Below, one piece after another: positions 9,261-17,580 of a DNA stretch of 64,000 bases. A model generated the notes under the pieces. That model ran no database searches. It worked only from the letters and a program-made list of their open reading frames with translations, and was not told the DNA's origin. The position numbers and the translations under genes were made by a program. Every line of letters begins with the position of its first letter. The stretch's first letter is position 1. The DNA is taken from positions 715,101 through 779,100 of the forward strand of contig JAHBTS010000001.1 of NCBI GenBank assembly GCA_019638515.1, read 5' to 3'. The stretch comes from Chitinophagales bacterium. GTDB lineage: Bacteria; Bacteroidota; Bacteroidia; Chitinophagales; LD1.

Positions 9261-9986
9261 TTATAGGTGATGCTTAGCGGCATATTGCTCAGCTTTCAAT
9301 AAATCTTCGGGTGTATCTACGGCTATACTTTCTTCGGTGGTGAGTGCCACTTTTATGGTGTATCCGTTTTCTAACCAGCGCAGCTGTTCTAGGCTTTCTT
9401 TTATTTCTAAAGGCGAAGCGGGCAGTTGCACTAATTCCAGTAAGGTTGTTCGTTTAAAACCATAAATACCAATGTGTTTATAGAAGCCAAATACTTCGTT
9501 GCCTCTATGAAAAGGAATGGCACTTCGGCTAAATAAAAGTGCGTGGTGCTGTTTGTTGAAAACAACTTTTACAATGCTGTCGGTTTCAAACAAAATTTTA
9601 TCGGCAGAAAACTTGGCGAGTGTGGCAATTGGTGTGGTATTGTTGGTAAAAGATTGAAGTACAGTGTTTATTTGTTCGGGATGAATAAACGGCTCATCGC
9701 CTTGTATATTCACAACCACATCGGCATTGGAATGCAGAGCGGCTTCTGCAATTCTTTCGGTGCCATTTTTGTGTTGTGGCTGGGTGAGTACCACTTTGCC
9801 TCCGAATTGTTGAACTGTATTAAAAATGCGTTCATCATCGGTAGCTACCAGCACTTCGTCTAAGTTAGATTGCAGGCATTGTTCATATACTCTTTGAATC
9901 ATGGGCTTTCCGGCAATGAGCGCCAAGGGCTTGCCCGGTAAGCGGCTAGATTGGTACCGCGATGGAATAATGCCTATTGTTTTCAT
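9261..9986 (-). CDS. kdsB: 3-deoxy-manno-octulosonate cytidylyltransferase (CMP-KDO synthetase)
   Basis: A 241-residue enzyme that activates KDO with CTP to give CMP-KDO for the lipopolysaccharide inner core. The N-terminal nucleotide-binding segment IIPSRYQSSRLPGKPL and the metal/KDO site VVNIQGDEPFI are diagnostic, as is 'FSRSAIPF' further on. Length matches the family (about 245). It indicates a Gram-negative envelope with KDO-containing lipid A. It follows the NfeD-type protease gene on the same strand with a 19-base gap. Confidence 0.95.
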   Translation of the reverse strand: MKTIGIIPSRYQSSRLPGKPLALIAGKPMIQRVYEQCLQSNLDEVLVATDDERIFNTVQQFGGKVVLTQPQHKNGTERIAEAALHSNADVVVNIQGDEPFIHPEQINTVLQSFTNNTTPIATLAKFSADKILFETDSIVKVVFNKQHHALLFSRSAIPFHRGNEVFGFYKHIGIYGFKRTTLLELVQLPASPLEIKESLEQLRWLENGYTIKVALTTEESIAVDTPEDLLKAEQYAAKHHL

Positions 9987-10005
9987 AAAATGTATTGAAT
10001 AGGTT

Positions 10006-11352
10006 CTATGATGCTTCGTCTATTTTAGTTACAACCAAGTAGTTTCCTTGAATGCGCAGCACTTTTACTTTGGTGCCAACGGCAATAAAGTCACCTTCAG
10101 AAATTACTTCGTGCCGTGTGTGGTCAAACATTGCCTTTCCTGCCGGGCGAAGATCGGTAATGGTATTGCCAACTGTGCCAATAAGAGAAGGTAGTGTGTT
10201 TTCCTTTACCGAAAAACCTTTGTGCGAAGAAAGGTTGTCTTTCGGTGCTAGTTTTTCGAAGAATGGCGAGTTGAAAAGCTGCTTTCCAAAAGCAACCAAT
10301 AGTATGAGTGGCGTAAGCATGGCAGCTACTACCATAAAAAATGAACGCCCGGCCTCATCGGTAGAAACTGCAGAAAAATCGAAATCTACATTGCGCAGCA
10401 TGGCTAAAGATAAACCGCCAATAGTGAGCAAAATGCCCGTAATGCCAGCTACTCCAAAACCCGGAATTACAAAAATTTCTGCCAGCAATAATGCTATGCC
10501 TATAATAAAAGCAAGTATTTCCCAATTGGCTGCTAAGCCTTCTAAATATAGCGGAGCAAAGTAAAGCATGGCGGCAAGTGTGCTCACGCCAATAGGAAAC
10601 AGAGTGCCGGGGGCTTTAAATTCAAAGTATAAACCGCCAAAAATGAGCAGCAGCAACACACCTGAAATAGCTGGGTTTACTAGCCAAATAGTGGCACGCT
10701 CCACCATGCTCGATTGGTGATTTACCAATTCCGGTGAACCGGGTAGGCGTTTTATTATCTCTGTAATGTTTTCTGTTTTGGCATTGCAAAAGCCTAGTTT
10801 TAGAGCTTCATCGGTGGTAAGCGTAACTATTTTTCCCTTTTCTTTAATGCCATCAATAGCTAAGTTTTCATCGGTCATACCTTCGGCTATTAAAGGATTT
10901 CTGCCTGTTTCTTCGGCAGTGGCACGCATTTTTTTACGCATATAACTTTGGTATTTTTCGGGCATTACTTCTCCATTTTGGTTTACCACACTGGCTGCGC
11001 CAATAGTGGCACCGGATGCCATGTAAATACTATCGCACGCAATAGAAATCAGTGCGCCTGCACTAGCTGCATTGTTTTTTATGAAAACCAATGTGGGAAT
11101 TTTAGTGCGCAGCAACATGGTTCTAATTTTATCGGCATCATCCACTAAGCCGCCATAAGTATCTAACTCAATTAGAATGTAAGCAGCATGTCTGCTTTGT
11201 GCTTGTTGCAATGCGCTTTCTACCAATCGAGTAACCGATGGTGAAATTTCGCTGTTGATATTGAATTTGTAAACGATATCTTCGGCATGGGTGTGCAATG
11301 AACTACACAGCAAAAAAACAATGGTTGTTAAGAGCGCTTGTATGAATTTCAT
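10006..11352 (-). CDS. NfeD-family membrane serine protease (long form)
   Basis: A 448-residue protein. A signal peptide (MKFIQALL...THA) leads into a ClpP/crotonase-like protease domain. 'NNAASAGALIS' gives the nucleophile Ser97 after the 'DTYGGLVDDA' strand, and 'PEKYQSYMRKKMRA' (about 131-144) supplies the probable dyad lysine, as in the archaeal 1510-N family. Four or five membrane helices follow (about 275-400), then an OB-fold NfeD domain at the C-terminus (SLIGTVGNTITDLRPAGK). Such proteins cut stomatin-like partners and take part in membrane quality control; no stomatin gene is adjacent. I chose the ATG at 11352 because it gives the signal peptide; the frame extends upstream to 11595 but would overlap the divergent LysM gene. 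Confidence 0.9.
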   Translation of the reverse strand: MKFIQALLTTIVFLLCSSLHTHAEDIVYKFNINSEISPSVTRLVESALQQAQSRHAAYILIELDTYGGLVDDADKIRTMLLRTKIPTLVFIKNNAASAGALISIACDSIYMASGATIGAASVVNQNGEVMPEKYQSYMRKKMRATAEETGRNPLIAEGMTDENLAIDGIKEKGKIVTLTTDEALKLGFCNAKTENITEIIKRLPGSPELVNHQSSMVERATIWLVNPAISGVLLLLIFGGLYFEFKAPGTLFPIGVSTLAAMLYFAPLYLEGLAANWEILAFIIGIALLLAEIFVIPGFGVAGITGILLTIGGLSLAMLRNVDFDFSAVSTDEAGRSFFMVVAAMLTPLILLVAFGKQLFNSPFFEKLAPKDNLSSHKGFSVKENTLPSLIGTVGNTITDLRPAGKAMFDHTRHEVISEGDFIAVGTKVKVLRIQGNYLVVTKIDEAS

Positions 11353-11364
11353 AACTCCTTTTTG

Positions 11365-11394
11365 TAAAACTACATTTGTAATGCTATAAAACAA
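11365..11394. promoter_or_regulatory. Divergent promoter region between NfeD and LysM genes (candidate)
   Basis: The 46-base gap contains TACATTTG at 11371-11378 on the plus strand, an exact TAnnTTTG box for the LysM gene, but without a clear TTG 19 bases upstream. On the minus strand TTG (11392-11394) and TAGTTTTA (11365-11372) are 19 bases apart, one mismatch from consensus, pointing to the NfeD gene with a very short leader. The two boxes overlap, so the genes may compete for polymerase. Confidence 0.35.
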
Positions 11395-11398
11395 ATTG

Positions 11399-12919
11399 AT
11401 GTTGCGAGTACAAAATATCTTGTTGTTAGTTTTTCTTGTTTGGGTAAATGCTTTAAACGCCTTACCGCCTGTTTGTTTTGAACACGAAGTGCAAACAGGA
11501 GAAACGCTGTATCGCATATCTGTAAAGTACAAAGTAAAAGTATCGGAAATTCTGGCTGTAAATCCTGAATTGGGAAAAGACCCAACATTGCGCATAGGGC
11601 AAAAAGTTTGTATTCCTAGAGTGCAGGCGGCTGTTCCGCAAAGTAGTGTTAGCCCTCAAAAGGTTACGGCACCTACTAAAGCACCTGCTATGGCCGTTAA
11701 TCCCATAAAACAGGGCGATCAATGGATTCATATCGTACAGAGGGAAGAAAGTTTTTATACAATATGCAAGAAGTATAAAATACTAGCTTACGATTTAATT
11801 TCTACCAATAATTTACCCAATACAATTATTGCAGAAAACCAGCGCCTTATCTTGCCTGCAACCGCAATTGTGGGAGAAGAAAACAGCAAGCCTGCAAGCA
11901 AAGAAGTGTCGCCTTTGGTAACTATGACCAACACTGCGGCAGAAGATGCCAAACGCGAAGTTGTTGTAGAGAAGAAAAAAGATAGCGCTCCGGCAATAAT
12001 TTCAGATAAAAATGCTGCGGTTCACATAGTAAAGCAGGGCGATACGTATTACAATATCACAAAGCGATACGGTATGAAATCTAGCGAGTTGAAAGCATTG
12101 AATAACCTTGCTTCTACAGATATAACGCTAGGGCAAAAGCTAACAGTAACAAACCGAACCGAAGCACCTATCAATACCGAAGTACATGAAGATAAAATTC
12201 CTGCAAATGCTGTGGTAATTGATATTGCAAAAGAAGTGGCAAAAAGTGAAGTAAAAACCAATGAGGTAAAAGAAGAAACTCCTGCACCTCCCATTGTAAA
12301 GAGTACAAAAAGCAATAAAGAGAAACATACCCAAAAGGTAGATGAAGAGCAGGCAAGGTTAGATATGGCTGCTGCCATAAAGCCGGAAGCTACGCCACCA
12401 AACACAGCGGCACAAAAAGAACCGGAGCTTGCAACCGTAAGTACTGCTGCAAAAGAAACTGCGGAAGAGGAGAAAAAGGAAGTTCCTCAAGCAGTTGTTG
12501 TTGAAAAGGAAGTAAGTGCAGCACCCATTGTTACCGATGCTGTAGTTGTAGATGCAACTAAGGAGATTGAAAAGCCAATTCTTTCAGCCAAGCCTGTATT
12601 GAGTTTTGCAGATGAATATGCAGTATCGTTTCAGCATAAATTGGGTAGCCAAAACTATAAAGTTAAGAAGCAGAGAGGCGTAGCGGCACTTTCCGATGCC
12701 ATTATCGGAAATGAGTACCTTGCTTACTCCAGCAGTTGCGAACCGGGTACGGTAATAAAAATTACAAACTTAATGAGCAAACGCTCTACTTATGTAAAAG
12801 TAATTGGCGGCAGCAGTAGCGATGCTATACTCACCATATCTGCAAAGTTGGCTTCGAAGTTAGATGTGTTGGATGGCGAATTTTTAGCAGAGGTAAGCAC
12901 GCTTACAAAAAATCAATAG
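11399..12919 (+). CDS. LysM-repeat protein with C-terminal double-psi beta-barrel domain
   Basis: A 506-residue exported protein (signal about 1-21, ending NALNA). Three LysM peptidoglycan-binding repeats are visible: 'HEVQTGETLYRISVKYKVKVSEIL' (about 29-75), 'HIVQREESFYTICKKYKI' (about 110-155) and 'HIVKQGDTYYNITKRYGM' (about 200-245). A long low-complexity Glu/Lys/Ala/Val linker (about 255-395) follows. The last 100 residues, with 'EYLAYSSSCEPGTVIKITNL', look like an RlpA/DPBB-type barrel. This suggests a periplasmic protein bound to or acting on peptidoglycan. The frame starts at a TTG (11396), but the ATG three bases later is the likelier start. Confidence 0.85.
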   Translation: MLRVQNILLLVFLVWVNALNALPPVCFEHEVQTGETLYRISVKYKVKVSEILAVNPELGKDPTLRIGQKVCIPRVQAAVPQSSVSPQKVTAPTKAPAMAVNPIKQGDQWIHIVQREESFYTICKKYKILAYDLISTNNLPNTIIAENQRLILPATAIVGEENSKPASKEVSPLVTMTNTAAEDAKREVVVEKKKDSAPAIISDKNAAVHIVKQGDTYYNITKRYGMKSSELKALNNLASTDITLGQKLTVTNRTEAPINTEVHEDKIPANAVVIDIAKEVAKSEVKTNEVKEETPAPPIVKSTKSNKEKHTQKVDEEQARLDMAAAIKPEATPPNTAAQKEPELATVSTAAKETAEEEKKEVPQAVVVEKEVSAAPIVTDAVVVDATKEIEKPILSAKPVLSFADEYAVSFQHKLGSQNYKVKKQRGVAALSDAIIGNEYLAYSSSCEPGTVIKITNLMSKRSTYVKVIGGSSSDAILTISAKLASKLDVLDGEFLAEVSTLTKNQ

Positions 12920-12967
12920 CACTTTTCTTTTCTTATTTTTCTGTTTCCTTCGCCAAAAATCATTTGT

Positions 12968-15067
12968 ATGTACTCTGCCGAAGCGCAACAAAATTTAATG
13001 CAACTCTCTCAATTATTGCTGCAAAATCAAGCAATAAAAACTGTAGAGCAGCATGTAGAAGATTTAAGGCGTGTTATCAAATTTCACGATTGGTGTTATT
13101 ATGTATTGAGTGAACAGCGCATTTCGGATTTTGATTACGATACTTTGTTTGCGCAATTAAAGCAAGCTGAAAAGCAACATCCGGAACTTGTTACCGATGA
13201 TAGCCCAACACAAAGAGTGGCGCGTGGCCTAACCGAAAATTTTGAAACTGTAACACATCTCACCTCTATGCTTTCGCTGGATAATAGTTACAGCGAGGGC
13301 GACTTACTTGAATTCGATAGGCGGGTAAAAGAATTGGTGGCTTCTGCAGAAGTGCAGTATTGCGTAGAGCCTAAGTTTGATGGCGCAAGTATTGCATTGG
13401 TATATGAGAATAACCGCTTGGTACGAGCCGCAACACGTGGCGATGGCTCCCTTGGAGAAGACATTACCAACAATGCCAAAGCATTGGCAAGTATTCCGCT
13501 TTCGGCAAATTTTTTGGCACACGGAATTTCAAAAGTTGAAATAAGAGGCGAAGTTGTTATTAAGCGAGATGTGTTTGAAAAAATGAATGCAGCACGCCAG
13601 GCAGCAGGCGAAAAAGTATTTCAGAATCCGCGAAATACAGCTGCAGGATCGCTGCGTTTAAAAAATCCTGAAGAGGTGCGGGCACGAAAATTAGAAGCTA
13701 TTTTATATCACATTTCTTTTGCAGAAGATACGCACGGGAATAACTTACTTTTGTCTAAGTTAGAGAGCCATTTTCATTGTATAGAAATACTAAATGCCTG
13801 TGGTTTTATTACTCCTTTACATGAATTAAAATGTTGTGATTCCGTTCAAGAAATTTCGGATTTTCTACACCTCTGGAACGAAAAACGCAATACTTTTAAT
13901 ATAGACACCGATGGTATGGTGGTGAAGGTAAATTCACTCACACAGCAGAATTTATGCGGCAGTACTTCACATCATCCGCGTTGGGCAATTGCATTTAAGT
14001 TTGCAGCTAAGCGAGCACAAAGTAAACTGCTAAAGGTGGAGTTTCAGGTTGGGCGCACGGGTGCTGTAACGCCTGTGGCCAAAATAGAGCCTGTACCTTT
14101 GGCGGGTGTTACTATTTCATCTGTTTCGCTGCACAACGAAGATTTTATTACAGAGAAAGATATTCGTGTAAACGATACCGTAATTGTGGAGCGAGCCGGA
14201 GAAGTTATTCCCTACATTGTGGGGGTGGTAGAACCATTGCGAACGGGCGCAGAAACAGCCATTGAATTTCCTCGAAATTGCCCATCGTGCCAAACACTTT
14301 TGGTAAAGCCGGAAGAGGAGGCCGTATGGCGTTGCGACAATGTAGATTGCCCTGCACAAACCGAAGAGCGGGCTATTCACTTTGTAAGTAAAGATGCAAT
14401 GGATATTGAAGGTTTGGGAAGATGTATTGTAATAGATTTTATTGAGCGAAAATTTATTCGGAACATAGAAGATATTTACGCTTTGCCCTATCAAGAAATA
14501 TTGGCGTTGGAAGGCTGGGGCGAAAAATCGGTGGAGAATTTAAAAGTAGGAGTAGAGGCTGCTAAAAATCGTCCGCTTTGGCGATTGATAAATGCTTTGG
14601 GCATAAGGCATGTGGGCGTTTCTACATCTAAAGATATTGCCGCACATGTGGCAGATATATTCAGTCTTGCATCGGCAGACATAGCATGGCTTACCGGCAT
14701 AGAAGGTATTGGTCCAAAGGTGGCAAAGAGTATTCGCAACTTTTTTGACAATGCTTCTAATATCGCACTATTGGAGCATTTAAAAGCTATTGGTGTAAAC
14801 ACCGTAAACAGGGCGGAAGACACTTTGGCAAAGAACAATAAACTGGAAGGAAAAACATTCTTGTTTACCGGCACTTTGCAGCGTTTTACCCGCGATAGAG
14901 CCAAGCAGTTGGTAGAAGAAAACGGAGGGAAGCTATTGAGTGGTGTATCTGCCAATCTACATTTTTTAGTGGCTGGCGCAGATGCCGGCAGTAAATTAGA
15001 GAAGGCTAAAAAGATAAGTTCAATTCAAGTAATAGATGAAGATAGTTTCTTGAAAATGATTGAATAG
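12968..15067 (+). CDS. ligA: NAD-dependent DNA ligase
   Basis: A 699-residue ligase that seals nicks in duplex DNA using NAD+. The Ia domain (HDWCYYVLSEQRISDFDYD) is near residues 40-58, the nucleotidyl-lysine motif KFDG at 136-139 (K136), and 'RGEVVIKRDVFEKMN' and 'TDGMVVKVN' are later adenylation motifs. An OB fold comes next, followed by a four-Cys zinc finger (CPSC...CDNVDCPAQ), helix-hairpin-helix repeats and a C-terminal BRCT domain (about 620-699, GKTFLFTGTLQRFTRDRAKQ). All domains are present and length is normal, about 20-30 residues longer at the N-terminus than E. coli LigA. Confidence 0.97.
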   Translation: MYSAEAQQNLMQLSQLLLQNQAIKTVEQHVEDLRRVIKFHDWCYYVLSEQRISDFDYDTLFAQLKQAEKQHPELVTDDSPTQRVARGLTENFETVTHLTSMLSLDNSYSEGDLLEFDRRVKELVASAEVQYCVEPKFDGASIALVYENNRLVRAATRGDGSLGEDITNNAKALASIPLSANFLAHGISKVEIRGEVVIKRDVFEKMNAARQAAGEKVFQNPRNTAAGSLRLKNPEEVRARKLEAILYHISFAEDTHGNNLLLSKLESHFHCIEILNACGFITPLHELKCCDSVQEISDFLHLWNEKRNTFNIDTDGMVVKVNSLTQQNLCGSTSHHPRWAIAFKFAAKRAQSKLLKVEFQVGRTGAVTPVAKIEPVPLAGVTISSVSLHNEDFITEKDIRVNDTVIVERAGEVIPYIVGVVEPLRTGAETAIEFPRNCPSCQTLLVKPEEEAVWRCDNVDCPAQTEERAIHFVSKDAMDIEGLGRCIVIDFIERKFIRNIEDIYALPYQEILALEGWGEKSVENLKVGVEAAKNRPLWRLINALGIRHVGVSTSKDIAAHVADIFSLASADIAWLTGIEGIGPKVAKSIRNFFDNASNIALLEHLKAIGVNTVNRAEDTLAKNNKLEGKTFLFTGTLQRFTRDRAKQLVEENGGKLLSGVSANLHFLVAGADAGSKLEKAKKISSIQVIDEDSFLKMIE

Positions 15068-15076
15068 GCCGATTGT

Positions 15077-16222
15077 TTATTGCAAAGATGTTGCAATGTT
15101 TTCGGCTGCAATTTCTCCTGCTAAACTTCCTATAGCCACACCCATTCCTCCCATTTTAAATGCACCAAAAGTATTGGTAGAAAGCCACTTTAAGTTTGGT
15201 TTTTTAGTTGCGCCAAATGCCATAATGCCGCTCCATTGCATGTCTATTTCAAAAGGTTGATTAGGAAGAATATGGGTACTTAATTTTTGCAACAGCAAGT
15301 TGTAAATGTGTTCATTGATATTAAATGAAGTAGTAGTTTCTTCAATAAAATCTTCGTTTCTACCTCCGCCCAATAGTACGCGGTTATCTATTTCTCGGAA
15401 ATAATAATAGCCTTCATTAAAATGAAAAATGCCTTTGAATGGAAGTGTTTTTATGGGCTTGGTAATAAGCACAATTCCTCTGCCGGGCGTTGCTTCTTCG
15501 GTGGGGAAGAGTGATGATGTAAATGCATTGGTAGCTACAATAGCTCTTTTTGCAGTAAACGAAACTGTAGCATCGGCAATGTTTCTTGCTACATTTATAT
15601 TGGTGCAAACTCCGGTATCTTCTATGTGTTTTACTTCGCAGCCTGTGTATAACTGCACCCCTTTTTCGATGGCGAGCAAGTGTAAATGTTTCATCATTTC
15701 TCCGGTGTGCAATTCGCCTTCGCAATGGTTTTGTATAATGCCTGCAAAGCAAGATTGGTTAAAGCCAAACTGTTCAATAAGGCGTGTAGATGCAATGGAA
15801 AATGTGGTTTGGTTAGTGATGCTGTGGAGTAGTTTGTTTAGCACTTCTATTTCGTTTGCTAAATACAATTCATTTGTATGGAGCAGTTCAAAACTTCCGT
15901 TTTCGCGATATTGAATTTTGGCATCGCCTAAACGTTGTCTAAGGAGTTGTAGGCCTTTAAAACGCATTTCTATCAATTGCAAAGCCTCTTTGGTACTTAG
16001 CAATTTTAAATCGCTAACAATTTCACCCACGCTTCCAATGCAGGCAAAACCTGCATTGCGCGTACTGGCTCCGGATGGTAAAACTCCACGTTCAAAAATG
16101 GCAACTGAGAGGTGCGGCAATTTTTCTTTTAGCGAAATTGCCGCACTTAAACCAGTAATGCCGCTGCCTATAATGGCAACATCTATTTGCAACAGCGATT
16201 GTTTTTCCCAATAGGAAATCAC
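15077..16222 (-). CDS. FAD-dependent oxidoreductase (DAO/glycine-oxidase-like)
   Basis: A 381-residue flavoprotein. The Rossmann dinucleotide loop GSGITG lies at 19-24 of 'DVAIIGSGITGLSAAISL', followed by 'IFERGVLPSGASTRNAGF', the second FAD-contact motif of the DAO superfamily. The C-terminus has 'GVAIGSLAGEIAAENI', the usual FAD-closing helix. It probably oxidises an amino acid or another amine/2-hydroxy acid, releasing H2O2 or reducing a quinone; the substrate is unknown. It starts four bases inside the end of the YceI gene, so the two are translationally coupled. It converges on ligA with a 9-base gap. Confidence 0.85.
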   Translation of the reverse strand: MISYWEKQSLLQIDVAIIGSGITGLSAAISLKEKLPHLSVAIFERGVLPSGASTRNAGFACIGSVGEIVSDLKLLSTKEALQLIEMRFKGLQLLRQRLGDAKIQYRENGSFELLHTNELYLANEIEVLNKLLHSITNQTTFSIASTRLIEQFGFNQSCFAGIIQNHCEGELHTGEMMKHLHLLAIEKGVQLYTGCEVKHIEDTGVCTNINVARNIADATVSFTAKRAIVATNAFTSSLFPTEEATPGRGIVLITKPIKTLPFKGIFHFNEGYYYFREIDNRVLLGGGRNEDFIEETTTSFNINEHIYNLLLQKLSTHILPNQPFEIDMQWSGIMAFGATKKPNLKWLSTNTFGAFKMGGMGVAIGSLAGEIAAENIATSLQ

Positions 16223-16812
16223 TTAGTCGCAGCTTTAATGTTTACTTCAAAATCAATATCGTCTGAAATAGCTTTATCGGCCAACGATGGGAAAAATGTG
16301 CCGGATTTGTAGGTAATGTCCCACTTGGTTCTGTTGATAGAAAATTTTGCCTTGCCTGTAAGAGTTTTGCCATTTACTTCTACTGTAGCAGGAAATTCAA
16401 CAGGGTTGTTTTTCCCTTTTATAGAAAGGTTGCCGAAGAAAGTGTAATTAGGTTGTCCTTTTGCTGCTCCGGCTTTAGGCACCACGCGGGTAATGGTTAA
16501 TACCGCTAATGGGAATTTATTTACACTAAAAAAATCATCGTTTTTAAGATGCTCTACAAAGTCGGCATTTTTTTGTGGGTCGCTAATGTCTTTGCAGGTA
16601 ATGGTGTTTAGGTCTATTTCAAACTTTCCTGCTTCTAGCTTGCCATTTTTGAAACCTAAGAATCCCGCTTTTAATTGCACCGTGCCATTGTGTTGGCTAG
16701 TAATTTTTTTCCCAACCCAACCCACAGTTGAGTTTTTAATATCTGCATCAAAAATTTGTGCTTGTACCAATGCGCTGATGGTAACTAATAATACTGAAAA
16801 TAATTGCTTCAT
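16219..16812 (-). CDS. YceI-family periplasmic protein
   Basis: A 197-residue exported protein with a clear signal peptide (MKQLFSVLLVTISALVQA). It has the YceI lipocalin-like pattern: 'STVGWVGKKI', then 'GFLGFKNGKLEAGKFEIDLNTI', 'KNADFVEHLKNDDFFSVNKFP' and 'LSIKGKNNPVEFPA', ending with the SFFPSLADKAISDDIDFEV-type strand. YceI proteins bind long-chain isoprenoids or fatty-acid amides in a beta-barrel. Its end overlaps the start of the FAD oxidoreductase gene by four bases, so the two may work on a related lipid or quinone-like compound; that link is inference. Confidence 0.9.
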   Translation of the reverse strand: MKQLFSVLLVTISALVQAQIFDADIKNSTVGWVGKKITSQHNGTVQLKAGFLGFKNGKLEAGKFEIDLNTITCKDISDPQKNADFVEHLKNDDFFSVNKFPLAVLTITRVVPKAGAAKGQPNYTFFGNLSIKGKNNPVEFPATVEVNGKTLTGKAKFSINRTKWDITYKSGTFFPSLADKAISDDIDFEVNIKAATK

Positions 16813-16888
16813 TACTTGTTGTTTATTTTTGAAATTGAAAATAGTATTAGCTGCGAATCGCTAGGAATCTCTTTACATCTTTTCGGAT

Positions 16889-17569
16889 TTAGCGTTGTTT
16901 TTTAACAGCGCGTAACATTTCTCTTTTCCCCGGTGGGCCTGGCGCTTTTTCTACCTCAAAGCCCGCTTGCAGCATGGTTCTGCGCACAATGCCTTTGCTG
17001 CAATAAGTAACTAGTATACCGTTGTTTTTGAGTGTGTCATATAGTTTTGAGAATATGGCTAAGTGCCATAATTCTTGCTGTGCGGCTGGCGCAAATGCAT
17101 CAAAAAATACAATGTCGAAATAGTGCTTGGGAAGATTGGCTTCTTGAATATTTCCATGTTCTTTTTTGAAAGAAAAATAGTTTGAAAAGGTATGTTGCTT
17201 TTCCCATTCGCAGGCATGCATTTGTGCAAAAACGGTAGTAGCTTCTTTGTTGTTGTTTAATGCTTGCGGATAGTTTAGTGCTTGCGCGGTTTCGTTACTT
17301 ATTGGGTATAATTCTATACCGTGGTAAGCCGTTTCAATTTTATTCTGCATGGCAAATTCCCACGCAAGCAAAGCATTTAGCCCTGTGCCGAATCCTACTT
17401 CAAATAGGTGTATGGGCGTTGTTGCAACTTGTTGTAAACCGTTTGATATAAACACATGGTTACTTTCTGCAATGGCACCGTGCCTCGAATGGTAAATTTC
17501 GTTGAAGTGTGGAGAAAACAAGGTGTGAGAGCCATCCTTGGTAGTAATAATTTCTACATTGGTGGGCAT
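16889..17569 (-). CDS. mnmD: tRNA 5-methylaminomethyl-2-thiouridine methyltransferase, MnmD type
   Basis: A 226-residue SAM-dependent methyltransferase (the DUF752/MnmC1-like domain without the FAD domain). SAM site: FEVGFGTGLNALLA (about 56-69). 'FDIVFFDAFAPAAQQELW' is the catalytic DAF(A/S)P motif. The C-terminus 'RTMLQAGFEVEKAPGPPGKREMLRA' is the family signature. It does the last methyl transfer that makes mnm5(s2)U34 in tRNAs reading split codon boxes. It stands alone here; the FAD-domain partner MnmC2 is separate or absent, as is common outside Gammaproteobacteria. The neighbouring FAD oxidoreductase is DAO-like, as MnmC2 is, but I see nothing that ties it to tRNA. Confidence 0.9.
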   Translation of the reverse strand: MPTNVEIITTKDGSHTLFSPHFNEIYHSRHGAIAESNHVFISNGLQQVATTPIHLFEVGFGTGLNALLAWEFAMQNKIETAYHGIELYPISNETAQALNYPQALNNNKEATTVFAQMHACEWEKQHTFSNYFSFKKEHGNIQEANLPKHYFDIVFFDAFAPAAQQELWHLAIFSKLYDTLKNNGILVTYCSKGIVRRTMLQAGFEVEKAPGPPGKREMLRAVKKQR

Positions 17570-17580
17570 GTGTAAAAAGT